Positions 37,153 through 46,579 of a stretch of DNA of 64,000 nucleotides are shown one piece after another. The DNA is taken from NCBI GenBank assembly GCA_963843085.1, contig CAWJJG010000010.1, positions 186,001-250,000 of the forward strand, written 5' to 3'. The notes beneath the pieces are model-generated. The model had not been told where the DNA came from and made no database searches. It saw only the letters and a list, made by a program, of their open reading frames with translations. Each line of letters opens with the position of its first letter. The stretch's first letter is position 1. The translations under genes and the position numbers were made by a program. Origin of the DNA: DASUPK01 sp963843085. GTDB taxonomy: Bacteria; Actinomycetota; Thermoleophilia; Solirubrobacterales; 70-9.

Positions 37153-38115
37153 ATGGGGCGAGTCTTCTTCTTCATCCGCGAGGGGATCAGGGCGCTGCGT
37201 CGCAGCGCCGCTCCCGGCCTGGCTTCGATCGTCACGGTCTGCATCACCGTGCTGCTTGCCGGCGTTCTCATCCCGATCCTGCAGGCGACCAACGGCAAGA
37301 ACAACGACGTCCGCAGCCAGGTCGGTCTCCGAGTCTTCCTCAGCGACGTCGACGCGTCCGGCACGCCGCTTCCAGCCGGAAGCATCGGCCAGCAGGCCCC
37401 GGCGGATCAGATCAACGCCCTGCAGGCGAAGCTCCAGGCGATCCCCCACGTCAAGTCGGTCCAGTTCGTCTCCAAGGATCGCGCCAAGCAGATCCTGAGC
37501 GCACGCTTCGACTCAGAGGGTCGAGCGGACATCACCGCGCAGCTGCCGGGTCATCGAAACCCGCTGCCCGCCTCCTTCAACGTGACGCCGGACGACCTGT
37601 CGAACCTGCCCGCGGTGCGCTCGGCGATCACGCCGCCTGGCGCAAGCGGTCATCCCTCGCCGATCAATCCACTGATCAGCGACATCGGTGAGTCCCGCGA
37701 CGACGCGAACACCATCTCGACCGTCAGCTCCGCGATCCGGATCGGACTTCTCGTCGTCTCGATCCTGCTTGCATTCGCCTCGCTCTTGCTGGTCGCCAAC
37801 ACGATCCGCCTCTCCATCTATGCCCGCCGTCGGGAGGTCGAGGTCATGCGCTTGGTCGGCGCCACCAACTGGTTCATTCGATGGCCGTTCATGGTCGAGG
37901 GGCTGGTCTGCGGCCTGATCGGAGCGGCGGCCGCGATCGGCCTGCTCCTGCTCGGCAAGGTCGTGGTCCTCGACCCGCTCAAGAACAGCTTTCACTGGAT
38001 CTCTTCGGGGCACACAATGGGCTTCGTTCCGCTCGCACTCGTCCTCTTGTGCGGAGCGATGGCCATCTCCGCGATGGGCAGCGGCCTGACGCTGCGTCGC
38101 TTCCTCCGGATTTGA
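37153..38115 (+). CDS. ftsX: Cell-division protein FtsX
   Basis: 320 residues with the FtsX plan: one helix (SAAPGLASIVTVCITVLLAGV), a large extracellular domain with QAIPHVKSVQFVSKDRAKQI, then three helices (SIRIGLLVVSILLAFASLLL region, RWPFMVEGLVCGLIGAAAAI, MGFVPLALVLLCGAMAISAM). ARRREVEVMRLVGATNWFIR is the highly conserved coupling helix. The terminal TGA overlaps the TTG start of the next gene (TTGA). Confidence 0.93.
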   Translation: MGRVFFFIREGIRALRRSAAPGLASIVTVCITVLLAGVLIPILQATNGKNNDVRSQVGLRVFLSDVDASGTPLPAGSIGQQAPADQINALQAKLQAIPHVKSVQFVSKDRAKQILSARFDSEGRADITAQLPGHRNPLPASFNVTPDDLSNLPAVRSAITPPGASGHPSPINPLISDIGESRDDANTISTVSSAIRIGLLVVSILLAFASLLLVANTIRLSIYARRREVEVMRLVGATNWFIRWPFMVEGLVCGLIGAAAAIGLLLLGKVVVLDPLKNSFHWISSGHTMGFVPLALVLLCGAMAISAMGSGLTLRRFLRI

Positions 38116-39287
38116 GCCGCAGATTCATCGTCGCGGCGCTGGTCGTCGTCGCCTTCGTCGTCGGGGTCGTCGCCGGCGGGCAGGTGGATGCGATCCGCAA
38201 CGCGGTCAACGACGTCTTCGGCAACAAGAGCCAGGACGCGACCGCGCAGGCGATCGACGTCATCCACGACGACTACTTCCACACGGTCGACAACAACGAC
38301 CTCGAGAACGCCTCGATCGCCTCGATCATCGCCCACATCAAGCAGCGCTACAAAGACCGCTTCTCGCACTACTTCACGAAGAGCGAGTACGACCGCTTCC
38401 AGCAGGGCTCGAGTCTCTCCGGCGTCGGCATCGCGGTGAACGAGGTGCCCCAGGGCCTCCGCGTAGCGACCGTCTACAAGCGCACCCCCGCGCGGGAAGC
38501 CGGCATCGAGCCCGGCGAGGTGATCACCGGAGTCAACGGGCACTCGATCGCGGGCAAGGACGCGAACGCGGTCACCAGCGAGATCCGGGGGCCGGCCGGC
38601 ACGAAGGTGACCCTCACGGTCGCCGGGCGCGACGGCGGCTCGCGTGACGTTACGCTGACCCGCCGCCAGGTCGAGATTCCCCAGGTCACCGGGCGCATCG
38701 AGACGGTGCGGGGCAAGAAGATCGGCTATGTGCGCCTCGCCGGGTTCTTCCCCGGGGCCCATGCCGAGCTGCGCAAGGAGGTGGAGCGCCTCTATGCGCA
38801 GGGCGCGCAGGGCCTCATCCTCGACCTGCGCGGCAACGGCGGAGGACTGCTCACCGAGGCAGTCCTCGTCTCGAGCATCTTCGTCCCGAACGGCGTGATC
38901 GTGTCGACCCACGGGCGAACCCAGAACACCCGGACCTTCGACGCGACCGGCGACGCTCTTCCCAGGCATCCGATGGTCGTTCTCATCAACGGAGACACGG
39001 CCTCCGCATCCGAGATCGTCACGGCCGCGCTGGAGCAGGCCGGAATCGCAAGGGTCGTCGGAACCACGTCCTTCGGGAAGGGGACCTTCCAGGAGGTGAT
39101 CCCCCTCAACAACGGCGGGGCACTCGATCTGACCGTCGGTCAGTATCTGACCCGGAATGGGACATCGATAAACGACGTCGGGATCCCTCCGCAGGTGAAG
39201 GCGAAAGACAACCCCACCACAAAGCCGGACGAGGGCCTGAACCAGGCTCTCCAGACGCTGGCCCCGCAGCTCCAGGGTCAACCCTGA
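38112..39287 (+). CDS. ctpA: C-terminal processing protease (S41, CtpA family)
   Basis: 391 residues from TTG 38112. A single N-terminal helix (FIVAALVVVAFVVGVVAGGQ) anchors it outside. The PDZ domain is VGIAVNEVPQGLRVATVYKR...PGEVITGVNGHSI. The S41 core has GLILDLRGNGGGLLTEAVLV, NGDTASASEIVTAAL with the nucleophile Ser, and GTTSFGKGTFQEVIPL with the general-base Lys. It processes exported proteins or cell-wall enzymes; the ftsEX neighbour suggests wall remodelling. It ends as CTGA, overlapping the presumed CTG of the RNase gene. Confidence 0.92.
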   Translation: MSRRFIVAALVVVAFVVGVVAGGQVDAIRNAVNDVFGNKSQDATAQAIDVIHDDYFHTVDNNDLENASIASIIAHIKQRYKDRFSHYFTKSEYDRFQQGSSLSGVGIAVNEVPQGLRVATVYKRTPAREAGIEPGEVITGVNGHSIAGKDANAVTSEIRGPAGTKVTLTVAGRDGGSRDVTLTRRQVEIPQVTGRIETVRGKKIGYVRLAGFFPGAHAELRKEVERLYAQGAQGLILDLRGNGGGLLTEAVLVSSIFVPNGVIVSTHGRTQNTRTFDATGDALPRHPMVVLINGDTASASEIVTAALEQAGIARVVGTTSFGKGTFQEVIPLNNGGALDLTVGQYLTRNGTSINDVGIPPQVKAKDNPTTKPDEGLNQALQTLAPQLQGQP

Positions 39288-40999
39288 GGCGCGTAGTCCT
39301 CGTCGAGAAGCGCGGCCGGTTCCTCGCCGGAGATCTCCTCTTCGAGCGTGGCGGGCGAATCGAGATCGGCGGCGGGCGCCGCGCGGCGACCCCTGGCCGC
39401 ATGGCCCTCGTCGACCTCGGGCAGGGCCGAGGCCGCGCGAAGGTCGTCCGGGAGCTCGGCGATCCGGGGCGCGCGGCGGATGTGATCGCGGCGATGCTCG
39501 AGGACCGCGAGGTCCGCACCGGCTTCTCCCGGCGGATAGAGGAGGAGGCGCGCGAAGCCGGCGAACGCGCGCAGGCGCTCGACGAAGACAGGCGGGACCT
39601 CCGGGACCTCGCCACCTTCACCGTCGACCCGGCCAGCGCACACGACTTCGACGATGCGGTCTCGGCCGAGCGGACCGATCGGGGCGTACGGCTCTGGATT
39701 CACATCGCCGACGTCGCCGCACACGTGCGGCCCGGCGACGCGCTCGAGAAGGAGGCGCACCGGCGGGCGAACTCCACCTACGTGCCCGGGATCGTCGCGC
39801 CGATGCTTCCGCACGCGCTCTCGAGCGACGCGTGCAGCCTCGCCCCGGACCGCGATCGGTTGGCCGTGACCTCCGAGATCGAGCTGTCGGAGTCCGGCGA
39901 GCCGCTCTCGGCGAGCTTCTACCGCACCCTGGTCCGCTCGGACGCGCGGCTCGACTACGACCAGCTCGACGAGATCTTCGCCGGCCGTGCCCGGCCGCCG
40001 GAGTCCGTCGCGTCGTCGCTGTCCCTCGCCAGGGACGCGGCAGCGGGGCTCGCTGGGCGTCGCTCCCGCTCCTCGCTCGAGGTGGAGAGCTTCGAGCCGG
40101 AGTTCCGCTTCGAGGACGGCCAGGTGGTGGGCGCTCATTCGGTTCCGCAGACCGAGGCGCACCAGCTGATCGAGCACCTGATGATCCTCACCAACGAGCA
40201 GGTCGCCGAGCTGCTCGAGCGGCGTCGTATCCCGACTCTCTATCGAGTGCACGAGCGGCCGGACCCGGAGCGGATCAAGTGGATGATCGAGCAGCTCGCC
40301 GCCCTCGACATCCCCACGCCCCCGCTTCCCGACCAGATCTCGCCACAGCAGGCCGGCGATCTCGCCGGCGAGGCCAGCCGCCTGGTGGCCCGTGAGTCCG
40401 AGCGCCGCGGCCACGGCCGCGAGGCGTACACATCGCTCGTGCTCCGCTCGCTGAAGCCCGCTCACTACACCGACCGGAACCTGGGCCACGCCGGCCTGGG
40501 CAGCTCCGCGTACGTGCACTTCACCTCGCCGATCCGCCGCTACCCGGACCTGATCGCTCATCGGGCGCTGCTCTCGGCGATCGGGGCCGGGGAGGAGGCG
40601 CCGCGAGCCGAACGGCTGGCGGAGGTCGGCGCCCACTGCTCGGAGCGTGAGCGCGACGCGACCCGGGTCGAGCGCGATGCCGACTCGGTGTGCGCGTCCT
40701 TCCTGCTCCAGCGGGAGCTCTTCGAGCGCGGACCCGATACGAGGTTCGAGGGAGAGGTCTCAGGGGTCGTGGGTGCCGGGGCGTTCGTTCGCTTCGGAGG
40801 TGCCCTGGCCGACGTCTACGAGGGCTTCCTGCCGGCTCGGCGGATCGGCGGGCGCGAGCGCTACGAACTGGACCGCAGCGAGACGATGCTGACGGGGGCA
40901 CGCGGCGGGAAGGCCATCAGGATGGGCGACCCGGCGACGGTGACCGTGGATCGCGTCGACGCTCCGCGCGGGCGGGTCGACCTGCTTCCCTCCGAGTGA
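39284..40999 (+). CDS. RNase R/II-family exoribonuclease (probable CTG start)
   Basis: 3'-5' exoribonuclease. RNB catalytic motif TVDPASAHDFDDAVSAE holds the metal-binding Asp residues; YVHFTSPIRRYPDLIAHRAL is the conserved C-terminal RNB motif, followed by an S1-like domain (FEGEVSGVVGAGAFVRF). ATG 39401 opens in mid-domain; in frame before it is RRVVLVEKRGRFLAGDLLFE, a recognisable N-terminal domain, back to CTG 39284, which overlaps the ctpA stop. No ATG/GTG/TTG is available. About 571 residues. RNase R-type enzymes degrade nonstop mRNA in trans-translation, and smpB follows at once. Confidence 0.82.
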   Translation: MRRVVLVEKRGRFLAGDLLFERGGRIEIGGGRRAATPGRMALVDLGQGRGRAKVVRELGDPGRAADVIAAMLEDREVRTGFSRRIEEEAREAGERAQALDEDRRDLRDLATFTVDPASAHDFDDAVSAERTDRGVRLWIHIADVAAHVRPGDALEKEAHRRANSTYVPGIVAPMLPHALSSDACSLAPDRDRLAVTSEIELSESGEPLSASFYRTLVRSDARLDYDQLDEIFAGRARPPESVASSLSLARDAAAGLAGRRSRSSLEVESFEPEFRFEDGQVVGAHSVPQTEAHQLIEHLMILTNEQVAELLERRRIPTLYRVHERPDPERIKWMIEQLAALDIPTPPLPDQISPQQAGDLAGEASRLVARESERRGHGREAYTSLVLRSLKPAHYTDRNLGHAGLGSSAYVHFTSPIRRYPDLIAHRALLSAIGAGEEAPRAERLAEVGAHCSERERDATRVERDADSVCASFLLQRELFERGPDTRFEGEVSGVVGAGAFVRFGGALADVYEGFLPARRIGGRERYELDRSETMLTGARGGKAIRMGDPATVTVDRVDAPRGRVDLLPSE

Positions 41000-41484
41000 T
41001 GGCCAAGAAGCCCAAAGGTCCCAGGGACCCGGTCAGCGGGGACGTCGCCACCAACCGCCGCGCCCGGCACAAGTTCCAGGTGCTGGAGAGGATGGAGGCC
41101 GGCATCGAGCTGCGCGGGAGCGAGGTCAAGTCGCTGCGCGACGGCAAGGCCCAGCTCAATGAGGCGTACGCGGTGGTGAACGACGGCGAGGTCTGGCTGC
41201 GCGGGGCGCACATCCCTCCGTACCTCCCCGCCGCCGACCGGAACCACGAGCCGGACCGGCCGCGAAAGCTGCTCCTCCACCGCCGTGAGATCGAGCGGCT
41301 GATCGGCAAGACCGCGGAGCGCGGGCTCACCCTGGTCCCCATCAGGATCTATTTCAAGGGGCCGAAGGCGAAGGTCGAGCTCGCTCTTGCCAAGGGCAAG
41401 GAGGGCCGAGATCGCCGGCGGGAGATCGCAGATCGCGATCTGCGCCGTGAGGTGGAGAGGGACTTCAAGCAGCGCTTGAGTTAG
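40999..41484 (+). CDS. smpB: SsrA-binding protein SmpB
   Basis: 161 residues. It binds the tRNA-like part of tmRNA and brings it to stalled ribosomes. NRRARHKFQVLERMEAGIEL, GSEVKSLRDGKAQLNEAYA and LLLHRREIERLIGKTAERGL are hallmark segments; GRDRRREIADRDLRREVERD is the C-terminal tail that reads the empty A-site channel. ATG shares TGATG with the RNase stop. Its partner ssrA is 5 kb downstream on the same strand. Confidence 0.97.
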   Translation: MAKKPKGPRDPVSGDVATNRRARHKFQVLERMEAGIELRGSEVKSLRDGKAQLNEAYAVVNDGEVWLRGAHIPPYLPAADRNHEPDRPRKLLLHRREIERLIGKTAERGLTLVPIRIYFKGPKAKVELALAKGKEGRDRRREIADRDLRREVERDFKQRLS

Positions 41485-41540
41485 GCATCACGGCGGTCGA
41501 TCAGTAGGCAAGAACGCACCCGCGCGCAGGGCAAAGGCCG

Positions 41541-44480
41541 ATGCACGAGAACAAGGTTCCCGTGCAAGGATTTGGCACACCGATGCTTGCTGCAATCGCT
41601 ACAGGATCGCTTTCCAACTTCGTCAAGGACAACCCTGGCGAGGCTTACGGGATCGCCGCCGCGGTCATCCTGCTGTTGATCCTCCTGCTCCTGATGCGCC
41701 GCCGCCGTGCCGCCGAGAAGGACGAGGGCGGGGCGGAGGCGCCGGCGTCCGCCAAGGCTGCCGAGAAACCCGAGGAGCCAGACGAGGCCGAGGAAGAGGG
41801 GAAGGTGGACGAGGCGGCGGCCGACGAGGCGGCGGCCGACGAGGGGAAGGCCGACGAGGGGAAGGCCGACGACGAAGACGAGGCCCCGACCGAGGTCGCG
41901 GGCCCGCCCGAGGGGGAGGCCGAGGAGAAGAAGGGCGAGGGCGAGAAGCTTTCACGCAAGGAGCGCCGCGCGGAGCGCAAGGCCAAGCGCCAGCAGATCT
42001 CCGACGAGAAGCGGCGCGCGGAGGACCAGGATCGCCGGGCCTGGGAGAAGGAGCGGAAGCGCCGGCGCGAGGAGCGCCAGCAGCGCAAGGAGGAGCGCCA
42101 GCAGCGCAAGGCCGAGCGCAAGGGGGAGGCGCCGCCGGCGCCCGAGCCCAAGCCTGACGAGGAGCAGGAGGAGACCGAGAAGGCACCCGAGAGCCCCGAG
42201 GGCGAGAGCCCCGAGGTGAAGACCGGCCCGGAGGCCGAGGCGGAGAAGTCGACGATGCTCGCGGCCGCACTCGGGCTCGGAGAGGCCCAGGCTGCTGAGC
42301 CCGATGCCGAGGCCGACCAGGAGAAGCCCGAGCCGGAGGTCGCTGAGGAGAAGCCCAAGCTCGAGGAGGTGCCGATCGAAGGAGACGATGCGCCGGAGGG
42401 GGCCCAGTGGGTTCCGCCGGGCAGCGGCCCCCCGCGGCTCGGGGAGCTTCCCGAAGAGCCCCAGCCCGAGGTGGAGCCAGAACCCGAGCCGACGGCGGAA
42501 CCCGAGCCGGAGTCCACCTCCGAGCCCGTCCCGGAGACCGGATCGGAGCCCGCTCCGGCGTCCATCTCGCCGTCCGCCGAGCCCCCGACTCCCGCGCCCG
42601 AGGACAAGCCGGCGTTCACGCCGATCGCGCCGGAGCCCGAGAAGGCGCCCGGTGGCTTCGCGCGCACGCATTCCGAGGATCAGGAGCCAGGCGGGGATGA
42701 GACCGAGGGTCCCGAGCCGGACGCCTCGGAGGCCGAGCTCGCCGCGACCCCCCCCGAGCCTGAGCCTCCCACGCAGGAGCCCGTCGAGCCCCAGGGCGAG
42801 CAGCCGCTTGAGATCTCCTCGCCGCCCACCGGCACCAGCTCTCTTCAGGAGGAGATCGACCGCCTGGCCCGCGAGGAGGAGCAGGTGGCCGAGCCCCCGC
42901 CGCCGCCCGAGCCGCCTCCTGCCGCCGAGCCTCCGTCCCCCGCCGCTCCGTCGCCCTCCGAGCCCACCGAGGGCGAGACCACCCTGCCGCCGGACGTCAC
43001 ACCGGCGCGCCCCTACGACGCGCCACCGGAGCACGAGGCGGCCGCACCGTCGCCCCCGCCGCCCGATCCAGAGCCGCCCGCGCCCGAGCCGGTTCCGCCT
43101 CCTCCGCTGAGCCCGCCACCGGTGTCGCCTCCACCCGCGCCTGCCAGCCCGGAGATCGAGGAGCTTGCCGCCGAGCACGAGGAGCGCTTCAGCGAGGAGG
43201 AGGAGCGCGTTCGCAGCGAGGCCGAGGAGCGCCTGCGCCGCGCGGAGGAGCTCGAGCGCGATGCCGAGGTGCGGGTCAAGCGCGCCGAGGAGGAGACCGA
43301 GCAGCTGATCAAGATGGCCGCCGACCAGGCACGGCGCCAGGCCGAGGAGCAGGCTCGCGAGGGCAACGAGGCGAAGCTCCGCGAGGAGGCCGAGCGGATG
43401 CGCCTCGAGAGCGAGCAGCGCGCCCGCGAGGAATCCGAGCGCGTCCGCCGCGAGGTCGAGGACCGGACCAAGCTGGCGATCGAACAGGCGCGCCGCGAGG
43501 CGGACTCACGCGTGGCCGAGGCTGCCGAGCAGGCGAAGCGCGAGGCCGAGGAACGGGCTCGCGCCGAGGCCGAGGAGCAGATCGAGGCGCAGGTCCAGGA
43601 GAAGATCAGCGGCGAGACCGAGCGGCTCTCGAGCGCCGTCCAGGATGCGGAGCGCCGCCTGGAGGCGGAGCGCCAGCAGCGCGAGTCCGCCCTCGAGGAT
43701 GCCTACCGGAGACTTGAGCAGATCGAGAACAGGGCGCAGGAGGCCGAGCAGCGGGCCGCCGACGCCGAACGGGTCGCTCAGCTCAAGCTGGAGGAGGCCG
43801 AGCGCGAGCGCAAGCTCCGAGAGGTCCTCGAGCGGGTCAATGCGGCGGAGGCACGCGCCAAGGAGGCCGAGCGCAAGGCTCTGGCCGCCGAGGCAGCGGC
43901 CGCCAGCAGCGTCCGCACCGCAGAGGAGCTCACGACTCCGCCGCCGGCTGAGCCACCGTCGGAGTCCTCGCCGTTGTCTCCCCTCGCCGCGTCACCGCTT
44001 CCGCCGGCCCCGCCGGCCGCGGAGCCCGAGCCGGAGCCGGCCACCGAGGCCAAGACTGAAGAGGACGAGCGCGAGGAGTGGGTGATCTCGCGCGAGCCGA
44101 AGAAGGAGGAGCCGGAGGCCGTGGGCACCGGGGAGGAGGACGACGAGGAGAGGGGCGGAATCCTCGGCCGGACGGTCGGGGCCATCCTCGGCGTCGGCGT
44201 CGGCGCTGGAGCGGACGAGGAGGAGTCGGATTCCAGCGAAGAGCCTGCCCTGGAAGAGCCGCCGGCCCCGGAGCCGAAGGCTGACACCGGCGATCGCATC
44301 AACCTCAACCAGGCCACCTTCGAGCAGCTCCGCGACGTCGGCTTCTCGGTCACACAGGCGACCCGGGTGATCACCTACCGCGAGCGCCAGAAGGGCTTCG
44401 AGTCGGTCGAAGATCTCGCGAACGTGCCGGGCATGCCTCGCCAGTTCCTGCGTGAGGTCGAGGGGAAGCTGACCCTCTAG
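41541..44480 (+). CDS. Large membrane-anchored Glu/Pro-rich coiled-coil protein with C-terminal HhH domain
   Basis: 979 residues with strong compositional bias. A single N-terminal helix (AAAVILLLILLLLMRRRR, near residues 38-55) is followed by an acidic/basic coil (ERKRRREERQQRKEERQQR), ~350 residues of Pro/Glu repeats, and a long charged coiled coil (about residues 535-790: REEAERMRLESEQRAREESE and like repeats). The final ~60 residues (DRINLNQATFEQLRDVGFSV, FESVEDLANVPGM) are a ComEA-type helix-hairpin-helix, usually DNA-binding. The role is unknown: a scaffold linking membrane to DNA is one guess. ATG 41583 is an alternative start. Confidence 0.75.
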   Translation: MHENKVPVQGFGTPMLAAIATGSLSNFVKDNPGEAYGIAAAVILLLILLLLMRRRRAAEKDEGGAEAPASAKAAEKPEEPDEAEEEGKVDEAAADEAAADEGKADEGKADDEDEAPTEVAGPPEGEAEEKKGEGEKLSRKERRAERKAKRQQISDEKRRAEDQDRRAWEKERKRRREERQQRKEERQQRKAERKGEAPPAPEPKPDEEQEETEKAPESPEGESPEVKTGPEAEAEKSTMLAAALGLGEAQAAEPDAEADQEKPEPEVAEEKPKLEEVPIEGDDAPEGAQWVPPGSGPPRLGELPEEPQPEVEPEPEPTAEPEPESTSEPVPETGSEPAPASISPSAEPPTPAPEDKPAFTPIAPEPEKAPGGFARTHSEDQEPGGDETEGPEPDASEAELAATPPEPEPPTQEPVEPQGEQPLEISSPPTGTSSLQEEIDRLAREEEQVAEPPPPPEPPPAAEPPSPAAPSPSEPTEGETTLPPDVTPARPYDAPPEHEAAAPSPPPPDPEPPAPEPVPPPPLSPPPVSPPPAPASPEIEELAAEHEERFSEEEERVRSEAEERLRRAEELERDAEVRVKRAEEETEQLIKMAADQARRQAEEQAREGNEAKLREEAERMRLESEQRAREESERVRREVEDRTKLAIEQARREADSRVAEAAEQAKREAEERARAEAEEQIEAQVQEKISGETERLSSAVQDAERRLEAERQQRESALEDAYRRLEQIENRAQEAEQRAADAERVAQLKLEEAERERKLREVLERVNAAEARAKEAERKALAAEAAAASSVRTAEELTTPPPAEPPSESSPLSPLAASPLPPAPPAAEPEPEPATEAKTEEDEREEWVISREPKKEEPEAVGTGEEDDEERGGILGRTVGAILGVGVGAGADEEESDSSEEPALEEPPAPEPKADTGDRINLNQATFEQLRDVGFSVTQATRVITYRERQKGFESVEDLANVPGMPRQFLREVEGKLTL

Positions 44481-44508
44481 ACGAGACGCCTGAGGGAAGG
44501 TGTCTCGT
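44481..44508. terminator. Hairpin after the scaffold gene
   Basis: ACGAGACGCC (44481-44490) pairs with GGTGTCTCGT (44499-44508), one G-T pair, loop of eight bases. It begins one base after the stop codon and spans the GTG at 44500, arguing against that codon as a start for the next gene. Confidence 0.6.
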
Positions 44509-44538
44509 CGTTACCTGGTAGTTGGTAGATTCGTTCGG

Positions 44539-45675
44539 GTGAGAGGAGGGGTCCTCGGCAGAGGGTTCGCGGCGGCGATCGCGACGAGCGCGGCGATCGT
44601 GCTCCTGGCTCCGGCAGGCGCCGGAGCGATCACCTATGCCCCCGTGGACCAGCCCAGCCCGGCCCTGAGCGTGCCGCAGGACAGGTTCGACGCCAGCCTC
44701 CAGTGCTCCGGGGACCCGGCCACCGGGCCCGCGCCCGTCCTGTTCGTGCCGGGCACGGGCAGCAATCCCCGGCACAACTTCTCCTGGAACTGGGAGCCCG
44801 CGCTGACCAAGCTCGGCATCGCCTGGTGCGCGGTGACTCTCCCGGACAACGCGCTCGGCGACGTTCAGGTGGCCGGCGAGTACGTCGTCAACGGCATCCG
44901 GACGCTCCACCAGCGCGCCGGCCGGCGGATTTCGATCATCGGCCACAGCCAGGGCGGCATGCTGCCCCGCTGGGCGCTGCGCTTCTGGCCCGATACCCGG
45001 TCGATGGTCGACGATCAGATCGGATTCGCCCCGAGCAACCACGGGACCACGGGCGCGGAGCTGCTCTGCTCGATCTCGTGCGCGGCGGCGGACTGGCAGC
45101 AGTCCGACCGCTCCGAGTTCATAAAGGCGCTCAACTCCTACCAGGAGACCTTCGCCGGGATCTCGTACACCGAGATCTACACCCACTTCGACGAGATCGT
45201 CACCCCGAACTCCGACGACACCGGCAGCTCATCCCTGCATACGGGCGACGGATCGATCACCAACGTCGCGATCCAGGACCTCTGTCCCGCCGATCCCTCC
45301 GAACACCTGGCGATCGGGACCCAGGACCTAGTCGCCTACGACCTCGCCGTGGATGCGCTCGAGCATCCCGGCCCCGCCGATCCCGCGCGGGCCGCTGCGG
45401 GCGACAGCGGGATCTGTACGCCGCTGGGGCTGATGCCCGGGATCAATCCGACGACCTATCTCACCGACCTGTCCGCGGCCGCGCTCGACCTGGCGACGAA
45501 CACCGCCACGGCCCCCGCGGTGAGGGCCGAACCACCCCTCGCCTGCTACGTGACCGCGAGTTGTCCCGTCGGGGGGACCGAACCGGCGACCGTGAAATCG
45601 ATGCCTAAGAAATGCAGGAAGGGGAAGCATCGGAAGCACGGCAAATGCCTGAGAAAGCGAAAAGGGAAGCGGTAG
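44539..45675 (+). CDS. Secreted CalB-like lipase/esterase with Lys/Cys-rich tail
   Basis: About 378 residues from GTG 44539; GTG 44500 lies in a hairpin. The signal peptide is MRGGVLGRGFAAAIATSAAI. CalB order is clear: VLFVPGTGSNPRHNFSWNWE, GIAWCAVTLPDNALGDVQVA, the elbow IIGHSQGGMLPRWALRFWPD, FAPSNHGTTGAELLCSISCA, DWQQSDRSEFIKALNS, Asp in HFDEIVTPNS and His in PSEHLAIGTQ. It ends KKCRKGKHRKHGKCLRKRKG, another Lys/Cys tail. The tail overlaps the start of the next gene by about 31 bases. Confidence 0.83.
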   Translation: MRGGVLGRGFAAAIATSAAIVLLAPAGAGAITYAPVDQPSPALSVPQDRFDASLQCSGDPATGPAPVLFVPGTGSNPRHNFSWNWEPALTKLGIAWCAVTLPDNALGDVQVAGEYVVNGIRTLHQRAGRRISIIGHSQGGMLPRWALRFWPDTRSMVDDQIGFAPSNHGTTGAELLCSISCAAADWQQSDRSEFIKALNSYQETFAGISYTEIYTHFDEIVTPNSDDTGSSSLHTGDGSITNVAIQDLCPADPSEHLAIGTQDLVAYDLAVDALEHPGPADPARAAAGDSGICTPLGLMPGINPTTYLTDLSAAALDLATNTATAPAVRAEPPLACYVTASCPVGGTEPATVKSMPKKCRKGKHRKHGKCLRKRKGKR

Positions 45676-46544
45676 CGGTCATCGGGGCCGGCGGCACGAT
45701 GGGGCTGCCGATGGCCCGCAACATCGCCGGGGCGGGCATCGAGGTGCGGGCCTGGAACCGGTCGCGTGAGAAGGCCGAGTCCCTCGTCGATGATGGAGGC
45801 GAGGTCCTCGACACGGCCGCCGAGGCAGCGACCGGCGCATCGGTCCTGCTCACCATCCTCAGCGACGCCGATGCGGTCGTCGACGCGATGGAGGGCTCAG
45901 ACGGGGTCCTGTCCGGCGCCGAGGGGGGAGCGCTCTGGCTGCAGATGAGCACGATCGGCATCGAGGGGAACGAGCGCTGCGCGACGCTGGCCGAGGAGAA
46001 CGGACTGACCCTGGTGGACGCTCCGGTGGTCGGGACCAAGCAGCCGGCCGAGCAGGGCAAGCTGACGGTGCTCGCCTCCGGGCCGGAGGAGGCGCGGGAG
46101 CGATGTGAGCCGATCTTCGACCCGATCTCCCAGAAGGCCGTCTGGCTCGGCGAGGCCGGAGCCGGGACGCGGATGAAGCTCGTGATCAATTCATGGCTGC
46201 TGTCCCTCGTCGAAGGCTTGGCCGAGACGATCGCCTTCGCCGAGGGCATCGACGTCGATCCCGCGCAGTTTCTGGAGACGATCGAGGGCGGCCCGATCGA
46301 CAACCCCTACGCCCAGCTGAAGGGCAGGATGATGATCGAGCGCAGCTTCGAGCCGGCATTCAAGCTCGAGCTCGCGGCGAAGGACGCCCGCCTCGTGCTC
46401 GAGGCGATGGAGCGGCACCACCTCGAGCTGCCGGTGCTGAGCGCGATCCGCGCACAGCTCGAGGAGGCCGCCGGGGCGCACGGCGAGAAGGACATGTCCG
46501 CGACCTACCTGGCCAGCGCCGCGAAGGACCGCGCCCGAGGCTGA
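45645..46544 (+). CDS. NAD(P)-dependent beta-hydroxyacid dehydrogenase family protein
   Basis: About 299 residues from ATG 45645. Rossmann loop AVIGAGGTMGLPMARNIAGA, then WLQMSTIGIEGNERCATLAE, the substrate motif VDAPVVGTKQPAEQGKLTVL and the catalytic Lys region GAGTRMKLVINSWLLSLVEG. These match 3-hydroxyisobutyrate/glyoxylate reductase-type enzymes, oxidising a short hydroxy acid. Substrate is unassigned. It starts within the basic tail of the preceding lipase gene and ends just before ssrA. Confidence 0.87.
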   Translation: MPEKAKREAVAVIGAGGTMGLPMARNIAGAGIEVRAWNRSREKAESLVDDGGEVLDTAAEAATGASVLLTILSDADAVVDAMEGSDGVLSGAEGGALWLQMSTIGIEGNERCATLAEENGLTLVDAPVVGTKQPAEQGKLTVLASGPEEARERCEPIFDPISQKAVWLGEAGAGTRMKLVINSWLLSLVEGLAETIAFAEGIDVDPAQFLETIEGGPIDNPYAQLKGRMMIERSFEPAFKLELAAKDARLVLEAMERHHLELPVLSAIRAQLEEAAGAHGEKDMSATYLASAAKDRARG

Positions 46545-46579
46545 GGCCGCTCCGGGCTACCATCCCCTGCACATAGCAC

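Noticed and set aside
41700..43180. Open frames antisense to the scaffold gene (Gly/Arg/Leu-rich)
   Set aside because: They arise from its Pro/Glu/Ala-rich codons; the sense frame has the membrane helix and the HhH domain.
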